Assembly: GCF_039523795.1 (NCBI RefSeq)
Contig: NZ_BAAAFZ010000034.1
Location: 19,401-83,400, forward strand
Length of the DNA stretch: 64,000 bases
Source: Craurococcus roseus
GTDB taxonomy: Bacteria > Pseudomonadota > Alphaproteobacteria > Acetobacterales > Acetobacteraceae
Direction: 5' to 3'
How positions within the stretch are numbered: the stretch's first letter is position 1; each line of letters starts with the position of its first letter. Positions 42,358 to 50,363 of this stretch are shown piece by piece. Under the pieces are notes generated by a model. That model made no database searches. It was not told where the DNA came from and was given only the letters and a program-made list of their open reading frames with translations. Made by a program: the position numbers and the translations under genes.

Positions 42358-42966
42358 TCAGGCCACGGGCTCGAGGCGGTCCCCCTTCAGCACCTCCAAC
42401 ACGCCCGTGCGGATGGCGAAGCGGGCGCCGTGCAGCGACAGGCGCTTCGCCTGCACGGCCTCCCTGATCCACGGGAAGGTCATGAGGTTGGTGAGCGACA
42501 CGCGCACCACCTCGGCCTCGTAATGCGCCATGGGATCGACGGCCTCCGCCGGCCCGGGCTTCCGGCGCAGGGCGGGCGCCGCGATCTTCACCCAGGGCGC
42601 CACGAAATCCCGGGCCTGCTCCGGCGCGCCCGCCACCATCGCGTGGACGCCGCCGCACTGCTCGTGGCCCAGCACGACGATGCGCGACACCTGGAGCACG
42701 CGCACGCCGAACTCCAGCGCCGCGCTGGTGCCGTGGTAGTTGGCGTCGGGCTCGTAGGGCGGGACCAGGGCGGCCACGTTGCGCACCACGAACAGCTCGC
42801 CGGGGCCCGCGCCGAAGATGGTGGAGGGGTCGACGCGCGAATCCGAGCAGGCGATCACCAGCGTCTCGGGCCGCTGGCCGCGCTTGGCGAGCGCCTCGTA
42901 GCGCGCGCGCTCCGCCGGCCAGACCTCTTCGCGGAAGCGCCGATAGCCCTCGATCAGACTGTCCAT
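42358..42966 (-). CDS. Beta-class carbonic anhydrase
   Basis: A 202-residue zinc enzyme that interconverts CO2 and bicarbonate. The zinc ligands are Cys40 and Asp42 in LVIACSDSRVDPSTIF and His101, Cys104 in VVLGHEQCGGVHAM. The conserved GAGPGELFVVRNVAALVPPY block is complete. Bicarbonate supply for the acetyl-CoA carboxylase encoded nearby (44280-46233) is a plausible use but the genes are not in one operon. The gene is 68 nt from the TerC gene on the same strand. Confidence 0.95.
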   Translation of the reverse strand: MDSLIEGYRRFREEVWPAERARYEALAKRGQRPETLVIACSDSRVDPSTIFGAGPGELFVVRNVAALVPPYEPDANYHGTSAALEFGVRVLQVSRIVVLGHEQCGGVHAMVAGAPEQARDFVAPWVKIAAPALRRKPGPAEAVDPMAHYEAEVVRVSLTNLMTFPWIREAVQAKRLSLHGARFAIRTGVLEVLKGDRLEPVA

Positions 42967-43034
42967 GGTCGTCTCCTGCCGCGGTGGGACGGGCGGCCGG
43001 CGGCGACCCGCCGGCCTGCCCGCAATGGAAAGGC

Positions 43035-44054
43035 TCAGGCGTCGGCGCGGGTCAAGCCGGTCGTCGGCACCGCCGCCGCCGGCGCCTGCCCGCCGCGCGT
43101 CCGCCACAGGGAAACCGCCACGCCGGCACCCAGGATGGCGAAGGTCACGCCGAGCGACCATTCGGCCGGGAACTTGGTCCATCCAAACAGGTCGGCGACG
43201 AAGACCTTAGACCCGATGAACACCAGTAGGATCGCCAGCGCCTGCTTCAGGTAGGCGAAGCGGTGCAGCACGGCGGCCAGCGCGAAGTAGAGCGCCCGCA
43301 GGCCGAGGATGGCGAAGATGTTGGAGGTGTAGACGATGTAGGGATCGGTGGTGATGGCGAAGATCGCCGGCACCGAGTCCACGGCGAAGACCAGGTCCGC
43401 GATCTCGACCAGGACCAGCGCCAGGAACAGCGGCGTCATCCAGGCCGCCAGCCGCCCGGTCTTCGGATGCGGCAGGCGCACGAAGAACCGCTCGCCGTGC
43501 AGCCGGTCGGTCACGCGGAAGTTGCGCCGCATGAACCTGAGCACGGGGTTCCGGGAAAGGTCGGTCTTCTCGCCGCCCCAGAAGAGCATCTTGACGCCGG
43601 TGGCGATCAGGAAGGCGGCGAAGACGTACAGAACCCATGCGAATTCGCTCACCAGCGCGGCGCCGAAGCCGATCATGATCGCGCGCAGCACGATCACGCC
43701 GAGTATCCCCCAGAACAGGACGCGGTGCTGGTACTCCCGCGGGATGGCCAAGTAGCCGAAGATCATGGCGATGACGAACACGTTGTCCATCGCCAGGCTC
43801 TTCTCGACCACGAAGCCGGTCAGGTACTCGATGCCGGCCTGCTGGCCGAGCTGCGCCCAGACCAGGCCGCCGAAACCCAGGCCCAGCACGATGTAGAAGG
43901 CCGAGAGCACGAGGCTCTTGCGCACGCCGATCTCGCGGCTGCCGCGGTTGAGCACGCCCAGGTCGAGCGCGAGCAGCATGACGACCAGGGCGGCGAAGCC
44001 CAGCCACATCCAAACCGGCTTGCCGAGGAACAAAGCATAAAAGAACGCGTCCAT
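43035..44054 (-). CDS. TerC family integral membrane protein (Alx/TerC, Mn2+ exporter-like)
   Basis: A 339-residue membrane protein with about nine helices. It has the TerC/Alx pattern: MDAFFYALFLGKPVWMWLGF, LLALDLGVLNRGSREIGVRK, FVVEKSLAMDNVFVIAMIFG, FWGILGVIVLRAIMIGFGAA, LVLVEIADLVFAVDSVPAIF and SNIFAILGLRALYFALAAVL. Related proteins export manganese or protect exported metalloproteins in the Sec pathway. A manganese riboswitch leader is usual for alx in other bacteria but none was recognised upstream, where a small GCATCG-CGATGC hairpin lies near 44122. Confidence 0.92.
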   Translation of the reverse strand: MDAFFYALFLGKPVWMWLGFAALVVMLLALDLGVLNRGSREIGVRKSLVLSAFYIVLGLGFGGLVWAQLGQQAGIEYLTGFVVEKSLAMDNVFVIAMIFGYLAIPREYQHRVLFWGILGVIVLRAIMIGFGAALVSEFAWVLYVFAAFLIATGVKMLFWGGEKTDLSRNPVLRFMRRNFRVTDRLHGERFFVRLPHPKTGRLAAWMTPLFLALVLVEIADLVFAVDSVPAIFAITTDPYIVYTSNIFAILGLRALYFALAAVLHRFAYLKQALAILLVFIGSKVFVADLFGWTKFPAEWSLGVTFAILGAGVAVSLWRTRGGQAPAAAVPTTGLTRADA

Positions 44055-44279
44055 GGCTCCCTCTCGTTGTCGAGGGGCGGCTCGCGACCGTTCGCTCGGA
44101 AAAGGCAATCCGGACCCGGCATCGAGCACACCCGATGCGGTCCGACATGAAGCCGCGCGCGATGGCGCGTCGTCAGAGGGGCCCGGCCCGCGCGCAGGAG
44201 GTGGGGGAGGCCACGGCCGGGCGCAAGTCCCCCCAGACCGAATTCAATACGGAAAGCGACCGGGAAGGGCCGGCGGGCG
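44055..44279. other. TerC upstream / accC downstream spacer
   Basis: A 225-nt region with no gene. It contains GCATCGAGCACACCCGATGC around 44119-44138, a 6-bp stem. Sequence matching the yybP-ykoY manganese riboswitch core was looked for on the minus strand and not found. The region must carry the terC promoter and the accC terminator. Confidence 0.4.
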
Positions 44280-45680
44280 CTACCCGGCCTTCGGCGCCTG
44301 CCCCGCCGCCAACCGCCGCGCCACGAACCGCTCCAGCCAATGGATGGTGTAGTCGCCGGCCCGGAACTCCGGGTCCTCCACGATCGCCCGGTGCAGCGGC
44401 AACGTGGTGCTGATCCCGTCCACCACCATCTCCGCCAAGCTCCGCCGCAGCCGGGCGATGGCCTCGGCGCGCGTCGCCCCGTGGACCACCAGCTTCGCCA
44501 CCAGGCTGTCGTAGTGCGGCGGCACGGCGTAGCCGCTGTAGAGCGCGGAATCCACGCGCACGCCCAGGCCGCCCGGCGCGTGGTAGGTGGAAACCCGGCC
44601 GGGGGAGGGGGCGAAGGTCTCCGGGTCCTCGGCGGTGATGCGGCATTCGATGGCGTGGCCGGAGAAGCGGATGTCCTCCTGCCCGTAGCCGAGCCGCTCG
44701 CCGGCCGCGACGCGCACCTGCTCCTTCACCAGGTCGATGCCGCAGAGCATCTCGGTGACGGGGTGCTCCACCTGCAAGCGGGTGTTCATCTCGATGAAGG
44801 CGAACTGCCCGTCCTGCCACAGGAACTCGAGCGTGCCGGCGTTGCGGTAGCCGAGCTCCCGCAGCGCCCGCACCACCCGCGCGCCCAAGGCGTCGCGCTC
44901 CGCCGCCTTGAGCGCGGGCGATCCCGCCTCCTCCACCAGCTTCTGGTGCCGCCGCTGGAGCGAGCAGTCGCGCTCGCCGAAGTGCACCACGTCGCCGTGC
45001 GCGTCGGCCAGCACCTGCAACTCGATGTGGCGCGGCCGGTCGAGGTACTTCTCCAGGTACACCGCGTCGTCGCCGAAGGCGGCCTTAGCCTCCGTGCGGG
45101 CGACGCGGAACGCCTCCTCCAGCTCGTCTTCGGAGCGGGCCACCTTCATGCCGCGCCCGCCGCCGCCCGCCGCCGCCTTGATCAGCACCGGGTAGCCGAC
45201 ATCTCCCGCGACGCCCCGCGCCTCCTCGAAGGAGGCGAGGGCGCCGGGGCTGCCCGGCACCAGCGGCACGCCCAGGCGCCGCATGGCGTCCTTGGCGGCG
45301 ATCTTGTCGCCCATCATGCGGATGTGGGCGGGCGAGGGGCCGATGAAGGCCAGCCCGTGCGCCTCCACCATCTCCGCGAAGCCGGCGTTCTCCGACAGGA
45401 AGCCGTAACCGGGATGGATCGCGTCGGCGCCGGTGATGGCGGCGGCGGAGATCAGCGCGGCGGTGTTGAGGTAGCTGTCGCGCGCCGGCGGCGGACCGAT
45501 GCACACGCTCTCGTCCGCCAGCCGCACGTGCATCGCGGCCGCGTCCGCCGTGGAATGAACGGCCACGGTGCGGATGCCCATCTCCTGGCAGGCGCGGTGG
45601 ATGCGTAGCGCGATCTCGCCGCGGTTGGCGATCAGCACCTTGCCGATCGGGTGGGGACGGGCCGGCTTGGACGGCGGCAC
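44280..45680 (-). CDS. accC: Acetyl-CoA carboxylase biotin carboxylase subunit
   Basis: A 466-residue ATP-grasp enzyme that carboxylates the biotin on AccB with bicarbonate, the first step of malonyl-CoA formation. The motifs are KVLIANRGEIALRIHRACQE, IHPGYGFLSENAGFAE, VLIKAAAGGGGRGMKVARSE (ATP Gly-rich loop), HIELQVLADAHGDVVHFGER and FIEMNTRLQVEHPVTEM (biotin-binding EMNxRxQVEH). The GTG start is 10 nt after the accB stop. The final gene of the aroQ-accB-accC operon; carboxyltransferase genes accA and accD are elsewhere. Confidence 0.97.
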   Translation of the reverse strand: MPPSKPARPHPIGKVLIANRGEIALRIHRACQEMGIRTVAVHSTADAAAMHVRLADESVCIGPPPARDSYLNTAALISAAAITGADAIHPGYGFLSENAGFAEMVEAHGLAFIGPSPAHIRMMGDKIAAKDAMRRLGVPLVPGSPGALASFEEARGVAGDVGYPVLIKAAAGGGGRGMKVARSEDELEEAFRVARTEAKAAFGDDAVYLEKYLDRPRHIELQVLADAHGDVVHFGERDCSLQRRHQKLVEEAGSPALKAAERDALGARVVRALRELGYRNAGTLEFLWQDGQFAFIEMNTRLQVEHPVTEMLCGIDLVKEQVRVAAGERLGYGQEDIRFSGHAIECRITAEDPETFAPSPGRVSTYHAPGGLGVRVDSALYSGYAVPPHYDSLVAKLVVHGATRAEAIARLRRSLAEMVVDGISTTLPLHRAIVEDPEFRAGDYTIHWLERFVARRLAAGQAPKAG

Positions 45681-45690
45681 CGGGCGGGGC

Positions 45691-46233
45691 CTATTCCACG
45701 ACCATCAAGGGTTCGCCGTACTCCACCGGCATCCCTGGCTCCACCAGGATGCGGGTTACGGTGCCGGCGCGCGGGGCGCGGACCTGGTTGAAGGTCTTCA
45801 TGGCCTCGATCAGCAGCAGCGTCTGCCCCTGCGCCACCTTGGAGCCCAAGGTCACGAAGGGCGCCGCGCCCGGCTCCGGCGCCAGGTACACCACGCCCAC
45901 CATCGGGGAGGCGATCAGGCCGGGGTGCTTCGGGTCGATCGCGTCGGCGGAGGACAGCGCCGCCGCGGTGGCGGCGGCGGCCGAAGCGCCGGCCACCGCG
46001 GCGGCGCCGGGCATCCCGATCGCCGGGGCACCCGCGAAACCGTGCGCCGGTGGCGGCGCCGGCATGAAGGCGGGCGGCCAAGCGTAGGCGGCCGGCGCCT
46101 GGGCGGCGATGGTGCGCGCGACGCGGATGCGGCTGTCCTTCTCGACCACTTCGATCTCGGAAAGGTCGGTGTCCTTCAGGATCTGCGCCAGGGCGCGGAT
46201 CGCCTCGGGATCGAATTGGATGCCGCTGCTCAT
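45691..46233 (-). CDS. accB: Biotin carboxyl carrier protein of acetyl-CoA carboxylase
   Basis: A 180-residue carrier. The N-terminal 45 residues (FDPEAIRALAQILKDTDLSE) form the docking region, residues 45-100 are an Ala/Pro-rich linker and the C-terminal 80 residues a biotinyl domain with the biotinylated Lys146 in LLIEAMKTFNQV, preceded by IASPMVGVVYLAP. Its ATG overlaps the aroQ stop TGA (ATGA at 46230-46233). The EAMK context is complete, so it can be biotinylated. The long linker is typical of alphaproteobacteria. Confidence 0.95.
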   Translation of the reverse strand: MSSGIQFDPEAIRALAQILKDTDLSEIEVVEKDSRIRVARTIAAQAPAAYAWPPAFMPAPPPAHGFAGAPAIGMPGAAAVAGASAAAATAAALSSADAIDPKHPGLIASPMVGVVYLAPEPGAAPFVTLGSKVAQGQTLLLIEAMKTFNQVRAPRAGTVTRILVEPGMPVEYGEPLMVVE

Positions 46234-46718
46234 TCGTCCTCGTCCGTGAGGGGGGCGTCGCCGTCGTCGGCCGCGCCCGGCACGACCCGCTCCGCCATCG
46301 CCCGGAGCGCCAGGGCGTAGCCCCCGACGCCCAGACCCGCGATGACGCCGGTCGCCGCCTTGGAAACGTAGCTCCGGTGCCGGAATTCCTCCCGGCGGTG
46401 GATGTTGGTGATATGGACCTCGATCACCGGCAGGTCCACCGCCAGTAGCGCGTCCATCAAGGCGATAGAGGTGTGGGTGTAACCGGCCGGGTTGATGACG
46501 ATGCCGGCCGCGCGCCCGCGGCACTCCTGCACCCAGTTGATCAATTCGCCCTCGGCGTTGGTCTGCCGGAAGTCGATGGCCAAGCCGAGTTCGTCCGCCG
46601 TCTCGGCGCAGAGCGCCTCCAGGTCGTCGAGCGTCGCGGCGCCGTACTTCTCCGGCTCGCGCAAACCGAGCATGTTGATGTTGGGTCCGTTCAGCACGGC
46701 GATGAGCGGCGGGGTCAC
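46230..46718 (-). CDS. aroQ: Type II 3-dehydroquinate dehydratase
   Basis: A 162-residue enzyme of the shikimate pathway. IAVLNGPNINMLGLREPEKY contains the active-site region near the N terminus, followed by DFRQTNAEGELINWVQECRG, GIVINPAGYTHTSIALMDAL (His loop) and IEVHITNIHRREEFRHRSYV (lid and catalytic region). This is the type II (AroQ) form. The GTG at 46718 is the probable start because the family motif begins soon after. AroQ-accB-accC is a long-known conserved cluster in alphaproteobacteria. Confidence 0.95.
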   Translation of the reverse strand: MTPPLIAVLNGPNINMLGLREPEKYGAATLDDLEALCAETADELGLAIDFRQTNAEGELINWVQECRGRAAGIVINPAGYTHTSIALMDALLAVDLPVIEVHITNIHRREEFRHRSYVSKAATGVIAGLGVGGYALALRAMAERVVPGAADDGDAPLTDEDE

Positions 46719-46851
46719 GGCTCCGGTCCCGTTCCAGCGGAAGGGGCGGGCCGTATCACGGGAACGTGCGCGGGAGCAAGCCCGGCATCGGGCAGGTGGA
46801 ACTCCGGTACCGCAATGACCGTGGAAGGTGGGCAGTGCCGCCTGCCGATGG

Positions 46852-47247
46852 TCAACCCATTGCCATGTCCCGTAGCGTGAGCAGGTCGCGCTGGACCCAT
46901 TCGGCATCGGCTTGGGACTTTGCGTCGGGCATCCCCGGTTGCCGGAACAAGGTCACCAGGACCTCCGCCCTGCCCGCGTTCGGGACCACCCTCATGGGAA
47001 CGTAGACCTCCGGGCCGCTCCCCACGTCGACGTAGTGGTCCATGACTCCGAGCGGGTTGTGGCCCGTGAAGCGTATCCTGATCGGTCCTTCCGGCCCCTT
47101 GGCCTTCCAAGCTTCGCCGTCCTTGTCCAAGGATGACCCGCTCAGGCCGGATGCCCATTCCAGGAAGCATTCTGGCCGCCAGATGGCTTCATGAAGGTCC
47201 CGCCATGGTTGGCCGATGGAGACGCCGACCGTCCGGGCTTCGAGCAT
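46852..47247 (-). CDS. SRPBCC family protein
   Basis: A 131-residue protein with a START-like fold. MLEARTVGVSIGQPWRDLHE opens the first strand, FLEWASGLSGSS is the helix-loop region, and HYVDVGSGPEVYVPMRVVP and VLVTLFRQPGMPDAKSQADA form the last strands and helix. ATG 47247 follows a GGAGG site. Function is unknown; these proteins often bind hydrophobic ligands. It lies 133 nt upstream of aroQ on the same strand and the intervening region shows no gene, so it may be its own unit. Confidence 0.82.
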   Translation of the reverse strand: MLEARTVGVSIGQPWRDLHEAIWRPECFLEWASGLSGSSLDKDGEAWKAKGPEGPIRIRFTGHNPLGVMDHYVDVGSGPEVYVPMRVVPNAGRAEVLVTLFRQPGMPDAKSQADAEWVQRDLLTLRDMAMG

Positions 47248-47311
47248 ACCGCCTCCGATTTGCTTTCCGTCGCTTCCGTCAGATTGTCCGGGAGTCATCG
47301 AGACGCCATCG

Positions 47312-49060
47312 TCAGGCGGTAGTCGCCGCCGCCGACGGGTCCTCCGGCCGGCCGTTCCCGGCCGCCGCGCGCGCGCGCGCCGCCTCCACCGCTTCAGCCA
47401 GCCCCGTCCGGAACCGCACCCGCGGCGGCCGCACGCCGTGGAGCAGCAGCGCGCGCCGGATCGGCGGCCGTGCCCCGGCGATGTAGACGGCGGCGCCGGC
47501 CCGGTGCGCCTTGCGCACGAAACCCTCGATGGTGGTCGCCGCCGTGGAGTCCAGCACCGGCACCGCCGATACGTCGATCACGTAGGCCTTGGGGTGCTCC
47601 GCCAAGCGGTCCAGCACCGCCGAGACCGCCGCCGCCGTGCCGAAGAAGAAGGCGCCGGAGATGCGGTACACCACCACGTCCCGGTCGGTCGCCACCGCCG
47701 GGTCGTAAGGCCCGCGTTCGGCCCCGTTCGCCGTGTCCGCCTTGTCGGCCTCCACCACGGGCCGTTCGTGCTCCACCTCCACCGCTTGCGACATGCGGTG
47801 CAGGAACAGCAGCGCGCCGAGCCCGAAGCCGACCAGGATGCCCTCCGTGAGGTCGCGGAACACCACCAGCCCGAAGGTGGCGAGCAGCACTACGGCGTCG
47901 CCGCGCGAGGCCCGCAGCAAGGTGGCGAAGGCGTCCTTCTCCGCCATGTTCCACGCCACCACCGCCAGCACGGCCGCGAGCGCCGCCAGCGGCACGAAGG
48001 CGGCCAGCGGCGCCGCGGCGAGCATGAACAGCAGCAGGAAGGCCGAGTGCAGCATCCCCGCCACCGGCCCGCGCGCGCCGGAGCGCACGTTGGTCGCCGT
48101 CCGCGCGATGGTGCCCGTCACGCAAAACCCGCCGAACAGCGCCGAGCCGATGTTCGCCGCCCCTTGCGCCACCAGTTCGCAATTCGAGCGGTGCCGCCGG
48201 CCGGTCATGGAATCCGCCACCACCGCCGAGAGCAGGCTCTCGATGCCGCCGAGCAGCGCGAAGGAGAGCGCGACCGGCAGGATCTCCACGACCTTCTCCA
48301 CCGACAGCTCCGGCAGCCGCGGCGCCGGCAAGGACGAGGGGATGCCGCCGAAGCGGCTGCCGATCGTCTCGACCGGCAGGTCGGACAGAGCCACGGCGGC
48401 CGCGGCCAGGACCACGGCGACGAGGAAGGCCGGCCACTTCGGCCGCCAGCGCCGCAGCGCCAGGATGGCGCCGACCGCCAGCGCCGCCACCGCGCAGGCC
48501 CAGGGATTGGCGGTCGGCAGCGCCTCCCAGAGCGCGGCGAGCTTCGGCAGCAACGGCCCTGGCTCCCTCGGCAATTCGAGGCCGAGCAACTCCTTGAGCT
48601 GGCTGGCAAAGATGATGACGGCGATCCCCGCCGTGAACCCGACCGTGACCGGGTAGGGGATGTACTTGATGAAGGTGCCGAGCCGCAGGAATCCCACCGC
48701 GAGCAGGATCAGCCCCGACAGCGCCGTGGCCAGGATCACCCCGTCCACCCCGTGCCGCTCCACCGCCGCCGCCACCAGCACGATGAAGGCGCCCGCCGGC
48801 CCGCCGACCTGGAACCGGCTGCCACCGAGCAGGGACACGAGGAAGCCGCCCACGATCGCGGCGTAGAGTCCCCGGTCCGGCGTCAGCCCGGACGCGATGG
48901 CGATGGCCATTGACAACGGCAGCGCCACGATGGCGACGGTCAGCCCCGCCACCGCGTCCGCCCTCAGGTGCCGGAGGCCGTACCCCTCGCGCAGCACGGT
49001 CACGAGCTTCGGGGTGAACAGCTCCGCGAAGGTGGGGGCGGTCGGGGTCGGGGTGGCCAT
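47312..49060 (-). CDS. SulP family inorganic anion transporter with STAS domain
   Basis: A 582-residue protein. About ten hydrophobic segments, including LRADAVAGLTVAIVALPLSM, SMAIAIASGLTPDRGLYAAI and VGGPAGAFIVLVAAAVERHG (SulP core), precede a C-terminal STAS domain from about residue 440, with VVVYRISGAFFFGTAAAVSA and AVPVLDSTAATTIEGFV. SulP proteins carry sulfate, bicarbonate or dicarboxylates. The short STAS end and VPVLDSTAATTI loop are standard. It is 65 nt from the SRPBCC gene. A neighbouring carbonic anhydrase and biotin carboxylase allow a bicarbonate role but sulfate is also possible. Confidence 0.92.
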   Translation of the reverse strand: MATPTPTAPTFAELFTPKLVTVLREGYGLRHLRADAVAGLTVAIVALPLSMAIAIASGLTPDRGLYAAIVGGFLVSLLGGSRFQVGGPAGAFIVLVAAAVERHGVDGVILATALSGLILLAVGFLRLGTFIKYIPYPVTVGFTAGIAVIIFASQLKELLGLELPREPGPLLPKLAALWEALPTANPWACAVAALAVGAILALRRWRPKWPAFLVAVVLAAAAVALSDLPVETIGSRFGGIPSSLPAPRLPELSVEKVVEILPVALSFALLGGIESLLSAVVADSMTGRRHRSNCELVAQGAANIGSALFGGFCVTGTIARTATNVRSGARGPVAGMLHSAFLLLFMLAAAPLAAFVPLAALAAVLAVVAWNMAEKDAFATLLRASRGDAVVLLATFGLVVFRDLTEGILVGFGLGALLFLHRMSQAVEVEHERPVVEADKADTANGAERGPYDPAVATDRDVVVYRISGAFFFGTAAAVSAVLDRLAEHPKAYVIDVSAVPVLDSTAATTIEGFVRKAHRAGAAVYIAGARPPIRRALLLHGVRPPRVRFRTGLAEAVEAARARAAAGNGRPEDPSAAATTA

Positions 49061-49232
49061 CCGGGTCCGTTCTCAGCGAAGATCGCGTCCCCGCCGCTCT
49101 CGGCGGTCGGCGATCGCGTCGCCGCAACAAAACCACGGGCATGCCGTCCTGCCCAGGATTTCCGTGCCGACGGCGCCGGGCGGTTCCCCCGGCCGCCTTG
49201 CCCCGGCCCCTCGCGCTCGCCATGTTCGGCGC

Positions 49233-49463
49233 ATGGCGACGGCGACGGCGACGGTGGCGACCATACCCATTACGGTGAACGGCGAGGCGCGCGAGGTCCC
49301 GGCGCCCGCGACGGTGGCCGACCTCCTCGGCGCCATCGGCCTTGACACCCGCAAGGTGGCGGTGGAGCGCAACATGGAGATCGTGCCGCGGTCGGCTTAC
49401 GCAGAGACGGCACTCGCCGCCGGCGACGCGTTGGAGATCGTCCACTTCATCGGCGGAGGCTGA
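49233..49463 (+). CDS. thiS: Sulfur carrier protein ThiS
   Basis: A 76-residue ubiquitin-like protein. PITVNGEAREVPAPATVADL begins the fold and the C terminus ends in the Gly-Gly tail (EIVHFIGGG) that is adenylated and thiocarboxylated by ThiF. It supplies sulfur for the thiazole ring of thiamine. It sits 4 nt before thiG, an operon arrangement seen widely. No TPP riboswitch was recognised in the 170 nt upstream. Confidence 0.9.
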   Translation: MATATATVATIPITVNGEAREVPAPATVADLLGAIGLDTRKVAVERNMEIVPRSAYAETALAAGDALEIVHFIGGG

Positions 49464-49467
49464 ACGC

Positions 49468-50277
49468 ATGATGGACGGCATTCCCCCGAATCAGACGCTG
49501 GCCGGCGACGACACCTGGGAGGTCGCGGGCCGCCGCTTCCGCTCCCGTCTGATCGTCGGCACCGGCCGCTACAAGGACCTGGAGGAGACCGGCCGCGCCA
49601 TCGAGGCGAGTGGCGCCGAGGTCGTCACCGTCGCGGTGCGGCGCGTGAACCTCGCCGATCCGAAGGCGCCCATGCTCCAGGACTTCGTGGACCCGCGGCG
49701 CTACACCTACCTGCCCAACACCGCCGGCTGCCACACCGCGCAGGACGCCGTCCGCACGCTCCGCCTCGCCCGCGAGGCCGGCGGCTGGAACTTGGTGAAG
49801 CTGGAGGTGCTCGGCCCGCCGCCCTTCCTCTACCCCGACATGCGCGCCACCTTCGAAGCGGCCGAGGCGCTGCTGAAGGACGGCTTCGAGGTGATGGTCT
49901 ACTGCTCCGACGACCCCATCGCCGCCAAGCGACTGGAGGAGATGGGCTGCGTCGCCATCATGCCCCTCGGCGCCCCGATCGGCTCGGGCTTGGGCATCCA
50001 GAACCCGGTGATGATCCGCGCCATCGTGGAGCAGTCCAAGGTGCCGGTGCTGGTGGACGCCGGCGTCGGCACCGCGAGCGACGCGTCGGAGGCGATGGAA
50101 CTCGGCTGCGACGCGGTGCTGATGAACAGCGCCATCGCGCACGCGAAAAACCCGGTGCTGATGGCCCGCGCCATGAAGGCCGCGGTGGAGGCCGGGCGCC
50201 TCGCCTACCTCGCCGGCCGGATGCCTCGCCAGTACGCGGCGGACCCTTCGAGCCCCTTGGGCGGGTTGATTCGCTAG
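49468..50277 (+). CDS. thiG: Thiazole synthase
   Basis: A 269-residue TIM-barrel enzyme that builds the thiazole phosphate of thiamine from DXP, ThiS-thiocarboxylate and dehydroglycine. Family motifs include RSRLIVGTGRYKDLEETGRA, EVVTVAVRRVN, TYLPNTAGCHTAQDAVRTLR, NLVKLEVLGPPPFLYPDMRA and LVDAGVGTASDASEAMELGC. The catalytic Lys is in LVKLEV. Other thi genes such as thiO, thiE and thiC are not seen in the window. Two adjacent ATGs (49468, 49471) could start it. Confidence 0.95.
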   Translation: MMDGIPPNQTLAGDDTWEVAGRRFRSRLIVGTGRYKDLEETGRAIEASGAEVVTVAVRRVNLADPKAPMLQDFVDPRRYTYLPNTAGCHTAQDAVRTLRLAREAGGWNLVKLEVLGPPPFLYPDMRATFEAAEALLKDGFEVMVYCSDDPIAAKRLEEMGCVAIMPLGAPIGSGLGIQNPVMIRAIVEQSKVPVLVDAGVGTASDASEAMELGCDAVLMNSAIAHAKNPVLMARAMKAAVEAGRLAYLAGRMPRQYAADPSSPLGGLIR

Positions 50278-50363
50278 CCGCGTCCCGGGCAGGCTTCCCA
50301 CGGCCGCCGCCACGCCTCCCTTCGCCGAAGCGGCAGCACCGCACCGGCGCCGGGCCGGAACCT

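Noticed and set aside
44055..44279. Possible yybP-ykoY manganese riboswitch before terC
   Set aside because: The conserved core could not be found on the minus strand; only a short 6-bp hairpin is present.
49061..49232. Possible TPP riboswitch before thiS-thiG
   Set aside because: The conserved CUGAGA-containing core was not seen in the 170 nt before thiS.
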